64,000 nucleotides of DNA from Pseudomonas fluorescens (GTDB lineage: Bacteria > Pseudomonadota > Gammaproteobacteria > Pseudomonadales > Pseudomonadaceae), in NCBI RefSeq assembly GCF_018614655.1, contig NZ_JAGGOG010000003.1:124001-188000 (forward strand), in the 5' to 3' direction. The position numbers and the translations under genes were made by a program. Positions 54,019-63,595 of this stretch are shown here, piece by piece (the first letter of the stretch is position 1; the number at the start of each line of letters is the position of its first letter). The notes beneath the pieces are model-generated. The model was not told where the DNA came from and did not search any database. It saw only the letters and a program-made list of their open reading frames with translations.

Positions 54019-54405
54019 ATCCCTGACCGGATTGATCGCCTGCAGTGTCAACGTCATGTGCTGACGGTGACGGGCATAACGCAATGTCAGGAAGTAAATC
54101 AGCACCGCCACCAGAGACACATTGAGCTGCCCGAGCACACTGATCAAGCCTGTCCATTCCGCCACCAGCGCCACCAGCAGGGCCATACAGGTCAACACGA
54201 TCATACTCGGCCGCAACAGCGCCAGGTTATCCAGAGACTTGAACTGCTTGAGCTGCTTGGGGCACCGCAGCTGCAAGACCTTGTGGCAGTACTGACAATC
54301 AAAGGGCTCATTGATGGCGATGGCGTTGAGCTGCCAGGGTTTGAGTTCAAAGGTAATGTCACAGTGGGCACAATGCCCTCTGACACCGACGATTGCAGCC
54401 GTCAT
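53965..54405 (-). CDS. zinc-ribbon membrane protein, hypothetical
   Basis: The protein has 146 residues. Cys12/Cys15 (CAHC) and Cys37/Cys40 (CQYC) form a zinc ribbon at the N-terminus. Two membrane helices lie at about 67-83 and 87-108, followed by a basic cytoplasmic tail. GGAGGG lies 5 nt before the ATG at 54405; an in-frame start at 54516 lacks support. The function is unknown. It overlaps the 3' end of tatD on the opposite strand by 54 bp. Confidence 0.7.
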   Translation of the reverse strand: MTAAIVGVRGHCAHCDITFELKPWQLNAIAINEPFDCQYCHKVLQLRCPKQLKQFKSLDNLALLRPSMIVLTCMALLVALVAEWTGLISVLGQLNVSLVAVLIYFLTLRYARHRQHMTLTLQAINPVRDLPVEQLTPVARARLGQG

Positions 54406-54531
54406 GGCCGGCCCTCCGCGAAGCAGTGGATGAGTGAAACAAATTCTCACCCATCCTGGCGGGGAAAAAAGGTCGACGGACGAAACAGGACATACGCCAC
54501 ACACCTTGAGAGTCAACCCTACAGTCTTCTC

Positions 54532-56562
54532 CTACACCCGAAACGCGCCGATCAGTTGTTTCAACTCAACCACCTGCAAGGACAATTGCCGGCTGGCCTC
54601 TTCCGTCTGATGCGCGCCCTGCGCGGCATGCTCACCTGCACGATTGATCGCAACGATGTTCTGGTCGATGTCATGCGCCACGGCGGTCTGCTGTTCCACG
54701 GCAGCCGCAATCTGCTGGTTCTGATCGACGATCATGCCCACGGCGCCGAGGATATTTTCCAAAGACTGCTGGACCTTTTCCGACTGCCCAACCGTACCAT
54801 TGGCCATTTGATGACTGCTGCCCATGGCGTTCACCGCCGCGCCAACTCCGCTGTGCAGCTTGGCGATCATCTGCTCGATTTCTTCGGTGGAATGCTGAGT
54901 GCGTCGAGCCAGAGTCCGCACTTCGTCGGCGACTACGGCAAACCCGCGCCCCTGTTCACCCGCCCGCGCCGCCTCGATAGCCGCGTTGAGCGCCAGCAGG
55001 TTAGTTTGTTCAGCGATGCTCTTGATCACTTCCAATACGCGGCTGATGGACTGGCTGTCGAGCGCCAACTGGTTGATCACCCGTACCGACTGATCAATTT
55101 CCGACGCCAGCAACGCGATGCTGCCCTGTTGGGATTGCACCAGGCCACGGCCGCTGACGGTTTCATCATTGACGCTGTGGGCACTGCTGACGGCGGCGGC
55201 CGCGCTGCGGGCCACTTCCTGGGCCGTGGCTGACATCTGGTTCATGGCTGTGGCCACCTGCTCGATCTGGCCACGCTGGTCCGACACCGCCTGGTTGCTG
55301 CGGGCCGAAACCGACTCCACCTGCAGGGCCTGGCGCTCTACCTCGCTGACGGTGCGCCCTACTCGCTCGATCAGGTCGTGAATTTTCGCCACCGTGCCGT
55401 TAAATACCTGGCCCAAGTCCCCCAACTCGTCGCGGCTATGGGCCTTGATACTGACGGTCATGTCGCCGGCCGCGACCTTGTCCATCATCGCGCCGAGGCT
55501 GCGCAGAGTGGTCCGGGTGGAGGCGTAGAACCCGCCATACAAATAGAAGATCAGCAAAAATACGGCGGCCAGGGCCGTGACCAGCACCAGCATATGCGTA
55601 CGATTCTGCGACAGGCGCTGCTGCAATTGCTGCTCAAGAAAGGTCAGCGTCGCCTCATCCAGTTGATAGGTTTTGGCCATCAGGCTACTGACCTCGTCGT
55701 AAAACCCCTGCCATGGCGCGTCCAGGGTTTCGGCCATCACCACGTGCTCTTCGAACAACTCGCTGCCCTGCTTGAGGCTGGCCTTGCTGGCATCGGCCAG
55801 GGTATCCAGCGCGGCATGAGCAGCTTTGCTGGAACCCAAGGCATCCTGCAATTTCAGGCCATATTCAGCCTGGAGCTTTTCCAACTGCTGCAGCAATTCA
55901 TCAAACCGAGTGCTGGAAGCGGAATTGAGAAAACCCTGGCCGAGGGAATAAGCGCCCATCGCCCGGCCCTCGCCCAAGACTTGGGTGACTTGCGGGGTGA
56001 TGCTGGTGATCAATTCGCTCAACTGACGCAGGTCACTTTGCGGGTCGCGGCTCAAGCCCGACTGGCTGGCGATGATCTGGCTGAGCATTTGCGCCTTATT
56101 GAGCAACTTGCCGATCAGCGCACTTTTGCTGAGCACAGAGGATTCGTTTTGCTGCGCCTTGAAGGCTGCGATCATTTCGTCGCGCTTACCTTCAAACACC
56201 TCGATCTGTTCCGGGTCGGCGACCATGGCCTGAAAGCCTTGCAGACGCTCCAGCAAACTCTGCTCCAGGGCGCTGATCCTGCCTTCAAGATCACCGGCCT
56301 TACCCGATTGGCCCAAGGTCGCGTTGATCTGCACCTGGTTGTTCAGGGTTTCCAGGTCACGCCGCAAAACCAGGCTACTGCCTAACAGGTCCAGGCTTTG
56401 CAGTTCGATTTGCGTGCCCTGGAATTCGCGCCAGGAATCGCGCACCAGGTAGTAGTTGGTCACCAGCATCGGCAGGAGAAACAGCACACTGATCAAGCTG
56501 AACTTCATGCCGAAACTCAGGCGATTCATCAACGCGATGGCGGGATAGAGCAAGCTCTTCAC
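54532..56562 (-). CDS. methyl-accepting chemotaxis protein
   Basis: This 676-residue chemoreceptor has a first membrane helix at about 20-40 ([20 protein letters not shown]) and a long periplasmic, mostly helical sensing region (about 42-325). The second helix is about 326-346 ([20 protein letters not shown]), followed by a HAMP domain. The signalling tip is [20 protein letters not shown], then [19 protein letters not shown]. The ligand is unknown. The start is GTG at 56562, with GGGAG about 8-10 nt upstream. Its place before ampE matches PAO1 PA4520. Confidence 0.92.
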   Translation of the reverse strand: MKSLLYPAIALMNRLSFGMKFSLISVLFLLPMLVTNYYLVRDSWREFQGTQIELQSLDLLGSSLVLRRDLETLNNQVQINATLGQSGKAGDLEGRISALEQSLLERLQGFQAMVADPEQIEVFEGKRDEMIAAFKAQQNESSVLSKSALIGKLLNKAQMLSQIIASQSGLSRDPQSDLRQLSELITSITPQVTQVLGEGRAMGAYSLGQGFLNSASSTRFDELLQQLEKLQAEYGLKLQDALGSSKAAHAALDTLADASKASLKQGSELFEEHVVMAETLDAPWQGFYDEVSSLMAKTYQLDEATLTFLEQQLQQRLSQNRTHMLVLVTALAAVFLLIFYLYGGFYASTRTTLRSLGAMMDKVAAGDMTVSIKAHSRDELGDLGQVFNGTVAKIHDLIERVGRTVSEVERQALQVESVSARSNQAVSDQRGQIEQVATAMNQMSATAQEVARSAAAAVSSAHSVNDETVSGRGLVQSQQGSIALLASEIDQSVRVINQLALDSQSISRVLEVIKSIAEQTNLLALNAAIEAARAGEQGRGFAVVADEVRTLARRTQHSTEEIEQMIAKLHSGVGAAVNAMGSSHQMANGTVGQSEKVQQSLENILGAVGMIVDQNQQIAAAVEQQTAVAHDIDQNIVAINRAGEHAAQGAHQTEEASRQLSLQVVELKQLIGAFRV

Positions 56563-56676
56563 AGGTGGACTCCCTTTTCTTTTATTTTTATTGAGCGCAG
56601 GAGGTAAGGCAGATAGCCAGTATTTGGCGCTCTGTCTGTATAGCTCAATTCGAAAGGGAGGTTTGTAACTTAAGGT

Positions 56677-56704
56677 TAACGGTAGGAGCAGGCTCCTACC
56701 GTTA
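56677..56704. repeat. short REP-like palindrome after ampE
   Basis: TAACGGTAGGAGC and GCTCCTACCGTTA arms around an AG loop, 5 bp after the ampE stop; no T-run on the minus strand. Confidence 0.7.
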
Positions 56705-56709
56705 CTTCA

Positions 56710-57546
56710 TCAAGGAAGGACGGTCCAGATGGCAAATCCGGCATACCACAGCACGGCAGCCCGCAGCAGCAGCTCCCAGATACGGTCCAGGCTGTTGATG
56801 CCATCGGCACCCACCACCGGCGGCGGGATTTCGCCGGCCACCAGACCGACCTTTTCCACCAGTTGTGCAGCGCTGGTGTCCCAGTTGAGCAGCTCATGGA
56901 GCATCACCCGGCTGACCCCGACAAAGTTGCCCACCAAGGCAAAACTCGCCGCCAGCAAGCGCACCGGCAACCAGTCGAAGGCATGACGCAGTTGCGTCGC
57001 ACGCTCCACCACCAACGGGTTCTTGCCGTGCTCACTGGTCAGCGCCAACAGGCGATAAGCCAGGGCTGCCACAGGACCCAGCAGGAAATACCAGAAAATG
57101 ACCGCGAAGAAGCTTTGATAGGCCTGCCACAACAGGTGGCCCTGGACCCGCTCCAGCAATTGTTCGCCACTGTCGGCACCGATGTTCAGGTCGCGCTCGG
57201 CCACATGCTCGGCGGCTTGCAGGTCGCCGCGGCGCCAGGCATCACGAAACGGACCGAGACTGCCCAATAGATCGCCACGCCCCAGAGCATAAATCACTAC
57301 CAACAAATGCACCGGCAGCGCCAGCAAACCATAGGCCACGGGTTCCAGCACCAGTAACAACAGCCCCAACAGCGCGACGGGCAACAGCACCAACAGCACC
57401 AGAATCAACCAGGGCTGTTTGCCCATGCGTTCGCTGGATTCGAGCTTGGTCAGCTCGCGCAACCAGGCGCCGTCACGCTGCACTCGATGGCGCAAGGCCG
57501 AAAACTTCTCGACCCATACTGCCAATACCAACACCAGAAAACTCAT
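56710..57546 (-). CDS. ampE: AmpE inner-membrane signalling modulator
   Basis: The protein has 278 residues with about four membrane helices (first MSFLVLVLAVWVE, later WLILVLLVLLPVALLGLLLL, FFAVIFWYFLLGPVAAL and a C-terminal AVLWYAGFAIWTVL). AmpE accompanies AmpD and is linked to beta-lactamase induction signalling. The ATG at 57546 overlaps the ampD stop (ATGA). Confidence 0.9.
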   Translation of the reverse strand: MSFLVLVLAVWVEKFSALRHRVQRDGAWLRELTKLESSERMGKQPWLILVLLVLLPVALLGLLLLVLEPVAYGLLALPVHLLVVIYALGRGDLLGSLGPFRDAWRRGDLQAAEHVAERDLNIGADSGEQLLERVQGHLLWQAYQSFFAVIFWYFLLGPVAALAYRLLALTSEHGKNPLVVERATQLRHAFDWLPVRLLAASFALVGNFVGVSRVMLHELLNWDTSAAQLVEKVGLVAGEIPPPVVGADGINSLDRIWELLLRAAVLWYAGFAIWTVLP

Positions 57547-58106
57547 TGTGCGTGTCCTCCATCCTGCAAGGCGTCGCGAAAGCGCACCCAATCAAAAGCC
57601 GGTCCAGGATCCGTCTTGCGTCCCGGGGCGATGTCACTGTGGCCACAAATGCGCTGGCGGGTAATGTCCTTGTAGGTAGCCAACAACTGATGGGTCAGCT
57701 CAATCAAGGATTGGTACTGGGCATCGGTGAAAGGCAAGTCATCCGTGCCTTCCAGTTCGATCCCCAGGGAAAAATCATTGCAGACCTCACGCCCTTCGAA
57801 ACTCGACACCCCTGCATGCCAGGCCCGGTCCAGACACGAAACAAATTGGGTCACAACGCCATCACGTTCAATCAGAAAATGCGCAGAGACCCGTAGGTCA
57901 GCAATACCTTCAAAGTAGGGATGTTCCGTGACGTCCAGACGATTCTGGAAGAACTCATGCACCTTGCCAGTGGCAAACTGCGCCGGCGGCAAACTGATGT
58001 TATGCACCACCAACAGGGAAATCTCGCCGCCGGGGCGCTCATTGAAGTTAGGCGAGGGGCAATGACGAATGCCCTGGCACCAACCACTGGCGGGGTCCAA
58101 CTGCAT
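57543..58106 (-). CDS. ampD: 1,6-anhydro-N-acetylmuramyl-L-alanine amidase
   Basis: This 187-residue amidase_2 enzyme has zinc ligands His35 (LLVVHNISLP), His156 (ICGHSDIAPG) and Asp166 (KTDPGPAF), with Glu117 and Lys164 in the catalytic positions. It cleaves the cytoplasmic muropeptides that signal through AmpR to induce ampC. The ATG at 58106 gives MQLDPASGWCQGIRHCPSPN, the normal N-terminus; a longer frame is unsupported. It is coupled to ampE. Confidence 0.94.
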   Translation of the reverse strand: MQLDPASGWCQGIRHCPSPNFNERPGGEISLLVVHNISLPPAQFATGKVHEFFQNRLDVTEHPYFEGIADLRVSAHFLIERDGVVTQFVSCLDRAWHAGVSSFEGREVCNDFSLGIELEGTDDLPFTDAQYQSLIELTHQLLATYKDITRQRICGHSDIAPGRKTDPGPAFDWVRFRDALQDGGHAQ

Positions 58107-58167
58107 ACAGGTTCCTTGAACGAGGCTGAGATGCCCCAGTATGCCGCGTTCAGCCCATTGGTTGCGA

Positions 58168-60348
58168 TCACTTGGCGTGATTGAGTTGCCGCAGGCTGCC
58201 AATCACAGAGGCCAGTGCCCGGTCGAACAGCAGCGCATCATCCAGGGCCCGAACCCCGCCGCGCTTGAACTCCAGGGCCAGTTCGGTGCAGGTTTTCTCC
58301 AGCACTTTAAGACCCGTGCGGTTGACGAAAATATAGCTATTGGCCGGCGGGATGATCGCCGTCAGCTTGCAACGCAGGGTATTTTCTTCATCTTCCTGGA
58401 ACTCGACCCAGCAACCGACCCGCAGTTGGCGGACCTTGAGCAGATCCAGGTCATCCTCCGGCAGGCTCACGGCTTCGGTTGGAATAACAGGACTGAGCAC
58501 GAACGCCTCACGCACCTCGATCAACGCGCCGATCTTCGACAGCGACGACTGACTGTCCACATTGCCCTTGAACGACTGAACATGCAGAGCTTGCAAGCGG
58601 GTGAAGAATTCACGGGTGAAAAACGGATCAAATGCGGCACCGCTCAAACCATCACGTAAAGCTTTGAGCAAGGTCGGCAACTGCTCCAGCAAATGCCTCC
58701 CAGCCTCCGTGTCCTCGCTCAAACCAACGCTCCAGATCAACTCGTCCATGGTCTGCAAACCGCTCTGCCACTGCGGTGATTGCTCGCCGTGCTTGAGACA
58801 GGCCAGCAGCAATACCTGGCTCCAGGCTTGCTGCAGGAACTGCACCACCACTTCGGGCAAGACCTTGCCTAGCAACCTTAGGTTGAGGGCATCGGCCACT
58901 CGCAAGCGGGCGATTTCGGTCCGCGCGCGCCCTTCTTCCGCGTCGCGGGTACGCTGTTCAAGCAAGTCACAGCGGCGCCGCTCGTCATTGGTAAAAGCAC
59001 TGAACTCCGCCAGCAACTGGGAGAAAATCACTGGATCGTCGACAAAGTCGTCCAATAGCCGCTGCACCACCTGTTCAATACGAAGGTACAGGCTGTCGCG
59101 CGGGTAATCGTCACACTTGCCCCACCCCAAGGCGGCAGACGCGATTTCATTGAGCAGCCGTCGCGCCGGATGGCTGCCACGACTGAAGAAGCTCTTGTCC
59201 AGCACCGCCACTTTCAGCATGGGAATCTGCAAGCGAGCGATCAGCACCTTGAGAGATCCAGGCAAGGAGTGGTCGTCGAGGATGAACTCGAACAGCATGG
59301 CAATCAGGTTGATCACGTCCTCGTCGGCGTCGTCGACAACCCGTGACCTGCCACTCTTGACGCTGACTCGGGTCAGCAGTTGTTCAAGTTGGTTGCGCAG
59401 GTCGAAATCGTCCTCGACCTCGGGCTCCGGTACGTATTGCTGCAAGTGGGAGAGCAGGCGCAACAGGTCACGGGTAGAAATAGGTTGCGTCTGGGCGCTG
59501 GCTTCAAGGGTCGGACAGACACTGCCGCGTACGGCGAATAGCAGTTTTTGCAAGGCGGCAAAGGCGGCCAACGAACCCTCATCGGCTTGAGGATCGGCAG
59601 CGCGCACGATGTCTGCTGTCGGGTGGGCCTGAGCCTCTCGTTCACCGGGACGCCGGGACGGGACGGCCTTGAGCCTGGGCAAGACCCCGGTGGCAATCAG
59701 CAGTTGATTGGCTTCGCCATACAACTGGTCGGCGTCACTGAGTACGTATTTCTCAAACAGTTTGAGGATGATCAGCTTGACCCGGATCTCCATCCCCAGG
59801 CTGCGGCCGGCCTGCAGGAAGAACTCACAGAGCATCGCCGGGCCGAGGGGGTTTTGCCGGTCATCCAGGCGCTTGCCTAGCAGCTCGCTCAAGCGCGCGG
59901 TGAGTTGCCCCAAGGCCAAACCGTCGCGATGCTGCACCTTGCCGAGCATGGCTTCCAGGGCCACGTTTTTTTCCAGTTCGTCACCGGACGCGTCGGGCAA
60001 CGCCTCATAGGAAACCACTGGCAGCAACTGCTGCTCACCACGACCCACCTGCCCGATGTTGGCGAAGGCGTCAAAGAGCTGCTCCATAAAGCTGCGCTCG
60101 AAGTTCTTGCGCTTGAGGCGCAAGTCACGCATGGCTTCAAAGAAGATGTTGTGGTCGACGCTGTTACGGGTTTTGTCGGCCATTTCAAACAAGGTGTCAT
60201 CGGCGTTATCGAACAGCTCCTGCAACCCCTGATTGAGCTGTTGGGCCGCCTTGTCACGGACCTGGAGTAGAACCACTGGCAGGCGGGCGAGCGGTGACGG
60301 CATCGTCTGTGCCTTATTGATCGGCACCACCTTCCCGTCATTGTGCAT
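58168..60348 (-). CDS. DUF1631-family protein
   Basis: The protein has 726 residues, with no signal peptide or membrane helix. The DUF1631 hallmark region includes RDLRLKRKNFERSFMEQLFD near 70-90 and a C-terminal segment with GCWVEFQEDEENTLRCKLTA, NSYIFVNRTGLKVLEKT. The C-terminal part looks beta-rich and may be PilZ-like (inference). The function is unknown. AGGAGG precedes the ATG. Its position between ampD and nadC matches PAO1 PA4523. Confidence 0.87.
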   Translation of the reverse strand: MHNDGKVVPINKAQTMPSPLARLPVVLLQVRDKAAQQLNQGLQELFDNADDTLFEMADKTRNSVDHNIFFEAMRDLRLKRKNFERSFMEQLFDAFANIGQVGRGEQQLLPVVSYEALPDASGDELEKNVALEAMLGKVQHRDGLALGQLTARLSELLGKRLDDRQNPLGPAMLCEFFLQAGRSLGMEIRVKLIILKLFEKYVLSDADQLYGEANQLLIATGVLPRLKAVPSRRPGEREAQAHPTADIVRAADPQADEGSLAAFAALQKLLFAVRGSVCPTLEASAQTQPISTRDLLRLLSHLQQYVPEPEVEDDFDLRNQLEQLLTRVSVKSGRSRVVDDADEDVINLIAMLFEFILDDHSLPGSLKVLIARLQIPMLKVAVLDKSFFSRGSHPARRLLNEIASAALGWGKCDDYPRDSLYLRIEQVVQRLLDDFVDDPVIFSQLLAEFSAFTNDERRRCDLLEQRTRDAEEGRARTEIARLRVADALNLRLLGKVLPEVVVQFLQQAWSQVLLLACLKHGEQSPQWQSGLQTMDELIWSVGLSEDTEAGRHLLEQLPTLLKALRDGLSGAAFDPFFTREFFTRLQALHVQSFKGNVDSQSSLSKIGALIEVREAFVLSPVIPTEAVSLPEDDLDLLKVRQLRVGCWVEFQEDEENTLRCKLTAIIPPANSYIFVNRTGLKVLEKTCTELALEFKRGGVRALDDALLFDRALASVIGSLRQLNHAK

Positions 60349-60571
60349 CCTGGCCCTCCTGAAACGGCGAAGTTCGGTTTTGTGAAAGATCGGTACACCC
60401 TGGGGGAAACATCCATGGGCACGACGATTATCGGGGCATCACCGAGACGTCAAAGCTATGACGCCAATTGCAAGGCGCAAGATTATCTGCAAATAGGGAC
60501 TATTGCGCCAGCAAACTCTGTAACGGCTTTGCAAAAGGGCACTCAATCCCACATTGGCAGCGCTTCGCGCC

Positions 60572-60601
60572 TTGGGTTGCAGCGCGCCCTGCCCCTATAA
60601 T
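60572..60601 (+). promoter_or_regulatory. candidate nadC promoter
   Basis: TTGGGT (60572-60577) and TATAAT (60596-60601) are separated by 18 bp, giving a short leader before the nadC ATG at 60629. The rest of the 280-bp DUF1631-nadC gap shows no features. Confidence 0.5.
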
Positions 60602-60628
60602 CGGGGCACTTTGTTTGTGGAGCCCGCT

Positions 60629-61477
60629 ATGCCGAATCTACGTCTCGCCGACCTGACCGCCGAAATCGAAGCCAACGTGCGTCGCGCATTGCTGGAAGAC
60701 ATCGGCAGCGGCGATATCACTGCGCAACTGATCCCTGCCGAACGGCTGGCCAAAGCCACCATCATTACCCGCGATACCGCCGTTATCAGTGGTACGGCCT
60801 GGGTGGATGCGGTGTTTCGTCAACTGGACCCTCGGGTCGCCGTGCACTGGCAGGTAAGCGACGGCGAGCGCGTCAGCCCCAACCAGGCGCTGTTTCATCT
60901 TGAGGGCCCGGCTCGCTCACTGTTGAGTGGTGAACGTTGTGCGCTGAACTTTCTGCAGTTGCTGTCAGGCGTTGCGACCCGCGCTCAGTACCTGGCGGAC
61001 TTTGTCGCCAGCACCCAAGTCAAGCTGCTGGATACCCGCAAGACCTTGCCGGGCCTGCGACTCGCACAAAAGTACGCAGTGACCTGTGGCGGCTGCCATA
61101 ACCATCGTATCGGCTTGTATGACGCCTTCCTGATCAAGGAAAACCATATCGCTGCGTGCGGCGGTGTTGCCCAGGCCATTGCTGCTGCCCACAAGATCGC
61201 CCCGGGAAAGCCGGTGGAAATCGAAGTGGAAAGTCTGGAGGAGTTACGTGAAGCACTGGCGGCAGGGGCCGATATCATCATGCTCGATGAGCTGAGCCTG
61301 GATGACATGCGCGAAGCCGTGCGTCTGAATGGCGGCAAAGCCAAGCTGGAAGCCAGCGGTGGAATTAACGAAAGTACCCTGCTGCCTATCGCCGAAACCG
61401 GGGTGGACTACATCTCCATCGGGGCGATGACCAAGGATGTGAAGGCGGTGGATTTGTCGATGCGCCTCAGTATCTGA
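60629..61477 (+). CDS. nadC: nicotinate-nucleotide pyrophosphorylase (carboxylating)
   Basis: This 282-residue quinolinate phosphoribosyltransferase has [40 protein letters not shown] and [10 protein letters not shown]. It converts quinolinate and PRPP to nicotinate mononucleotide, CO2 and PPi in NAD synthesis. GGAG lies before the ATG; a longer frame from 60554 runs through the promoter and is rejected. It is convergent with the DUF6388 gene. Confidence 0.95.
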   Translation: MPNLRLADLTAEIEANVRRALLEDIGSGDITAQLIPAERLAKATIITRDTAVISGTAWVDAVFRQLDPRVAVHWQVSDGERVSPNQALFHLEGPARSLLSGERCALNFLQLLSGVATRAQYLADFVASTQVKLLDTRKTLPGLRLAQKYAVTCGGCHNHRIGLYDAFLIKENHIAACGGVAQAIAAAHKIAPGKPVEIEVESLEELREALAAGADIIMLDELSLDDMREAVRLNGGKAKLEASGGINESTLLPIAETGVDYISIGAMTKDVKAVDLSMRLSI

Positions 61478-61484
61478 GGGACGC

Positions 61485-61514
61485 CTGCGGGAGCGAGCAA
61501 GCTCACTCCCGCAG
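61485..61514. terminator. REP-like hairpin after nadC
   Basis: CTGCGGGAGCGAGC/GCTCACTCCCGCAG arms with an AA loop and one mismatch lie between the convergent nadC and DUF6388 genes. It is a REP-type palindrome that could terminate both despite lacking a T-run. Confidence 0.6.
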
Positions 61515-61522
61515 TTGCTCGA

Positions 61523-61828
61523 TCAAATCGCCAGGTTATTCATCCCGCAGTACTCGTTCCAATCGACGCCAAGTACCTCGGCGGCCTCTTTGTGCAAAGC
61601 CAGGCGTGCCGTCTCGAACTCTTCAGGGGTGGACGTGTACTTGAGGGTCAACTCCCACGGCTGAAGGCCCTGAGCCTCGGCCTCATCCTCAAATGCCCAC
61701 TGGATCTGGTCCTTTTGCTCATCGGCGCTGAGGTCCTTGATCTCGTCCAGGAGTTCCGGCGACTCCGAGACATACTTTTTCAGGGCTGCTTCGTGCCGTG
61801 CTTCCTGGGTCATTTCTTGTGTGGTCAT
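61523..61828 (-). CDS. DUF6388-family small protein
   Basis: This 101-residue acidic helical protein (MTTQEMTQEARHEAALKKYV, DEDEAEAQG-like segments, LGVDWNEYCGMNNLAI) matches my memory of the Pseudomonas DUF6388 family. It has no signal peptide and its function is unknown. It lies 136 bp downstream of the leftward tRNA. Confidence 0.75.
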   Translation of the reverse strand: MTTQEMTQEARHEAALKKYVSESPELLDEIKDLSADEQKDQIQWAFEDEAEAQGLQPWELTLKYTSTPEEFETARLALHKEAAEVLGVDWNEYCGMNNLAI

Positions 61829-61964
61829 GTCGTTCTCTTTGATCTAGGAATGGGGATGCATCTGGGTCATCAAGGTTGCGCAGATACAAAAGAACAGGCA
61901 TGAATACCGGTTCGTCTGGCCTTCAGAACCATTCTGGGATCATCTGAAAACTGTGTTGCCTTTG

Positions 61965-62037
61965 TGCCCGAGACAGGAATCGAACCTGCGACCTTCGCGT
62001 TACGAGTGCGCTGCTCTACCGGCTGAGCTACACGGGC
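61965..62037 (-). tRNA. tRNA-Thr (CGT)
   Basis: The minus strand folds a standard 73-nt cloverleaf: acceptor GCCCGTG pairing with CTCGGGC, anticodon loop CTCGTAA with anticodon CGT, T-arm GCAGGTTCGATTCCTGT. The acceptor stem has one U6-U67 mismatch. CCA is not encoded (the next bases are CAA), so it must be added after transcription. It marks the border of the type IV pilin region. Confidence 0.95.
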
Positions 62038-62076
62038 GGTGGGCTAAAGCTAGCACTGCCTTGGGCGTCCGGCAAC

Positions 62077-63495
62077 TCACTGCTTTTCGAGGGCAATGAC
62101 CCCCTGGGTCCAGAACCGTGGCTGCAGGAGTGCGTTGTTGGGCCCCACATAATGACGCTGGCGCTCAACAAGGTGAGGTACGTCGCGAATAGCCACGAAT
62201 ATCAACAGGCCGACTGCCAGGATGCCCGCCGCCATCCACGCCCGACGCAGCCACGGCCGCTGGACGCTTGCGGGGGTTCGCCACACATGCAAGGCCATCA
62301 GCCAGCCCACCACCAGTGCCAACCATAATTGCGAGTTGGGCATCACGATTACACCATCCACCATGGCCTGGATCATGGCCCCGACCAGTGCAGCGAACAG
62401 GCACAGGCGCAGCAGGTCGACAGCCGCTACGGACAGGACACGCTCACGCAACACGCCCAAGGTCGCCCAACCTGCCCGCATCGCCAGCACCACCACACAC
62501 AGGGCCGACGGGACTCCCCATTCGCTGGCCCATTGTAAAATTGCCTGGTGCGGATGGGCGGCAATATCGTTGGCGATGTCGGCAAAATGCATTGGCCCAA
62601 AGCCCAGCCAAGGCCGCTCACGAATCATGTCCCAGGCTTGCCACCAGATCAGGCCTCGGCCTGAAAGGGAGGTGGTCAACCGGTCGCTGGCAACCTGGGC
62701 CAACTCGATCCCCAGATACCCTGCCAACACCGTGAACAACAGCCAATACAACGCCAAGCCGGTGAGCAGTGCCGCCAGTTGCCAGCCCAGCCAGCGACGA
62801 CCTGATGGCCCCAGGAAAACCACGAACAGACCCGCGACGCCCATGCCGAGCCATGTGCCGCGCGTCCCGCCACCGATCGCAATCAGCCACCAGATACACA
62901 GCAAGGCGAATACCAACCCGCGCACTGCACGCTTGCTCGTAGGGAGCAGGAGTGGAAGCGCCAGCAGCGGTAAAGTGAATGTCTGGAACTGGCCGTAGAA
63001 GCGTTTGTTGGAGAATCCTGACAGCAGCAGGTCAGTGTTCAATGCCGACTCACCGCTGGTAAAGGCGAGCACACCGGCGTGCAAATACTGAATACTTTTG
63101 ATCAGGCACAGCAGTATCACAAACAGGATCAAGGCCCGATCCACAGACTCGTCGCCATTGCGCCTGACCAAGGTAAATGCGAGCGCAATGGCACTACAGG
63201 AGATGAACAACGCCAGCTCGGTCAACGCCCATATCGGTTGATGGGCCAGCGACGAAGAGAGCAGGCCCAACAGGATAATCACTGTCAACCCGGTAGCCGT
63301 TGGCTTATCGACAAACCGCATTGCGCCAGCGCTCGATGAAACCGATAGCCCATAGATCACCGCACACAGCCCCATGGCGATCTGGACCATACGCTGCCAG
63401 TCATGCCCGCTGAACGGCGCGCAAATCCCCAGCGCCAACAGACAGACCGCCACCACCAGGAATACGTTTCCTCGTTGCTGTACGGATAGCGCCAT
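62077..63495 (-). CDS. O-antigen-ligase-like protein, probable pilin glycosylation ligase (PilO/TfpO-type)
   Basis: The protein has 472 residues with about ten to twelve membrane helices and a large periplasmic loop. The Wzy_C/ligase region includes GGGTRGTWLGMG and SGRGLIWWQAWDMIRERPWL near 275-300, then GFGPMHFADIANDIAAHPHQ. Its position next to pilA matches P. aeruginosa pilO/tfpO, which attaches an O-antigen unit to pilin. The exact acceptor here is inferred. ATG 63495 is preferred; an in-frame TTG at 63507 lies too close to its AAGGAAG. Confidence 0.8.
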   Translation of the reverse strand: MALSVQQRGNVFLVVAVCLLALGICAPFSGHDWQRMVQIAMGLCAVIYGLSVSSSAGAMRFVDKPTATGLTVIILLGLLSSSLAHQPIWALTELALFISCSAIALAFTLVRRNGDESVDRALILFVILLCLIKSIQYLHAGVLAFTSGESALNTDLLLSGFSNKRFYGQFQTFTLPLLALPLLLPTSKRAVRGLVFALLCIWWLIAIGGGTRGTWLGMGVAGLFVVFLGPSGRRWLGWQLAALLTGLALYWLLFTVLAGYLGIELAQVASDRLTTSLSGRGLIWWQAWDMIRERPWLGFGPMHFADIANDIAAHPHQAILQWASEWGVPSALCVVVLAMRAGWATLGVLRERVLSVAAVDLLRLCLFAALVGAMIQAMVDGVIVMPNSQLWLALVVGWLMALHVWRTPASVQRPWLRRAWMAAGILAVGLLIFVAIRDVPHLVERQRHYVGPNNALLQPRFWTQGVIALEKQ

Positions 63496-63595
63496 AAGTG
63501 ACTTCAACTTCCTTGTGGACCTCGGGTATCGAAATTGAGCTGATGCTGTTCAGTCAAGCAAACCTGGAGCCCACTCGCCCCAGGACGGTGCCCGA

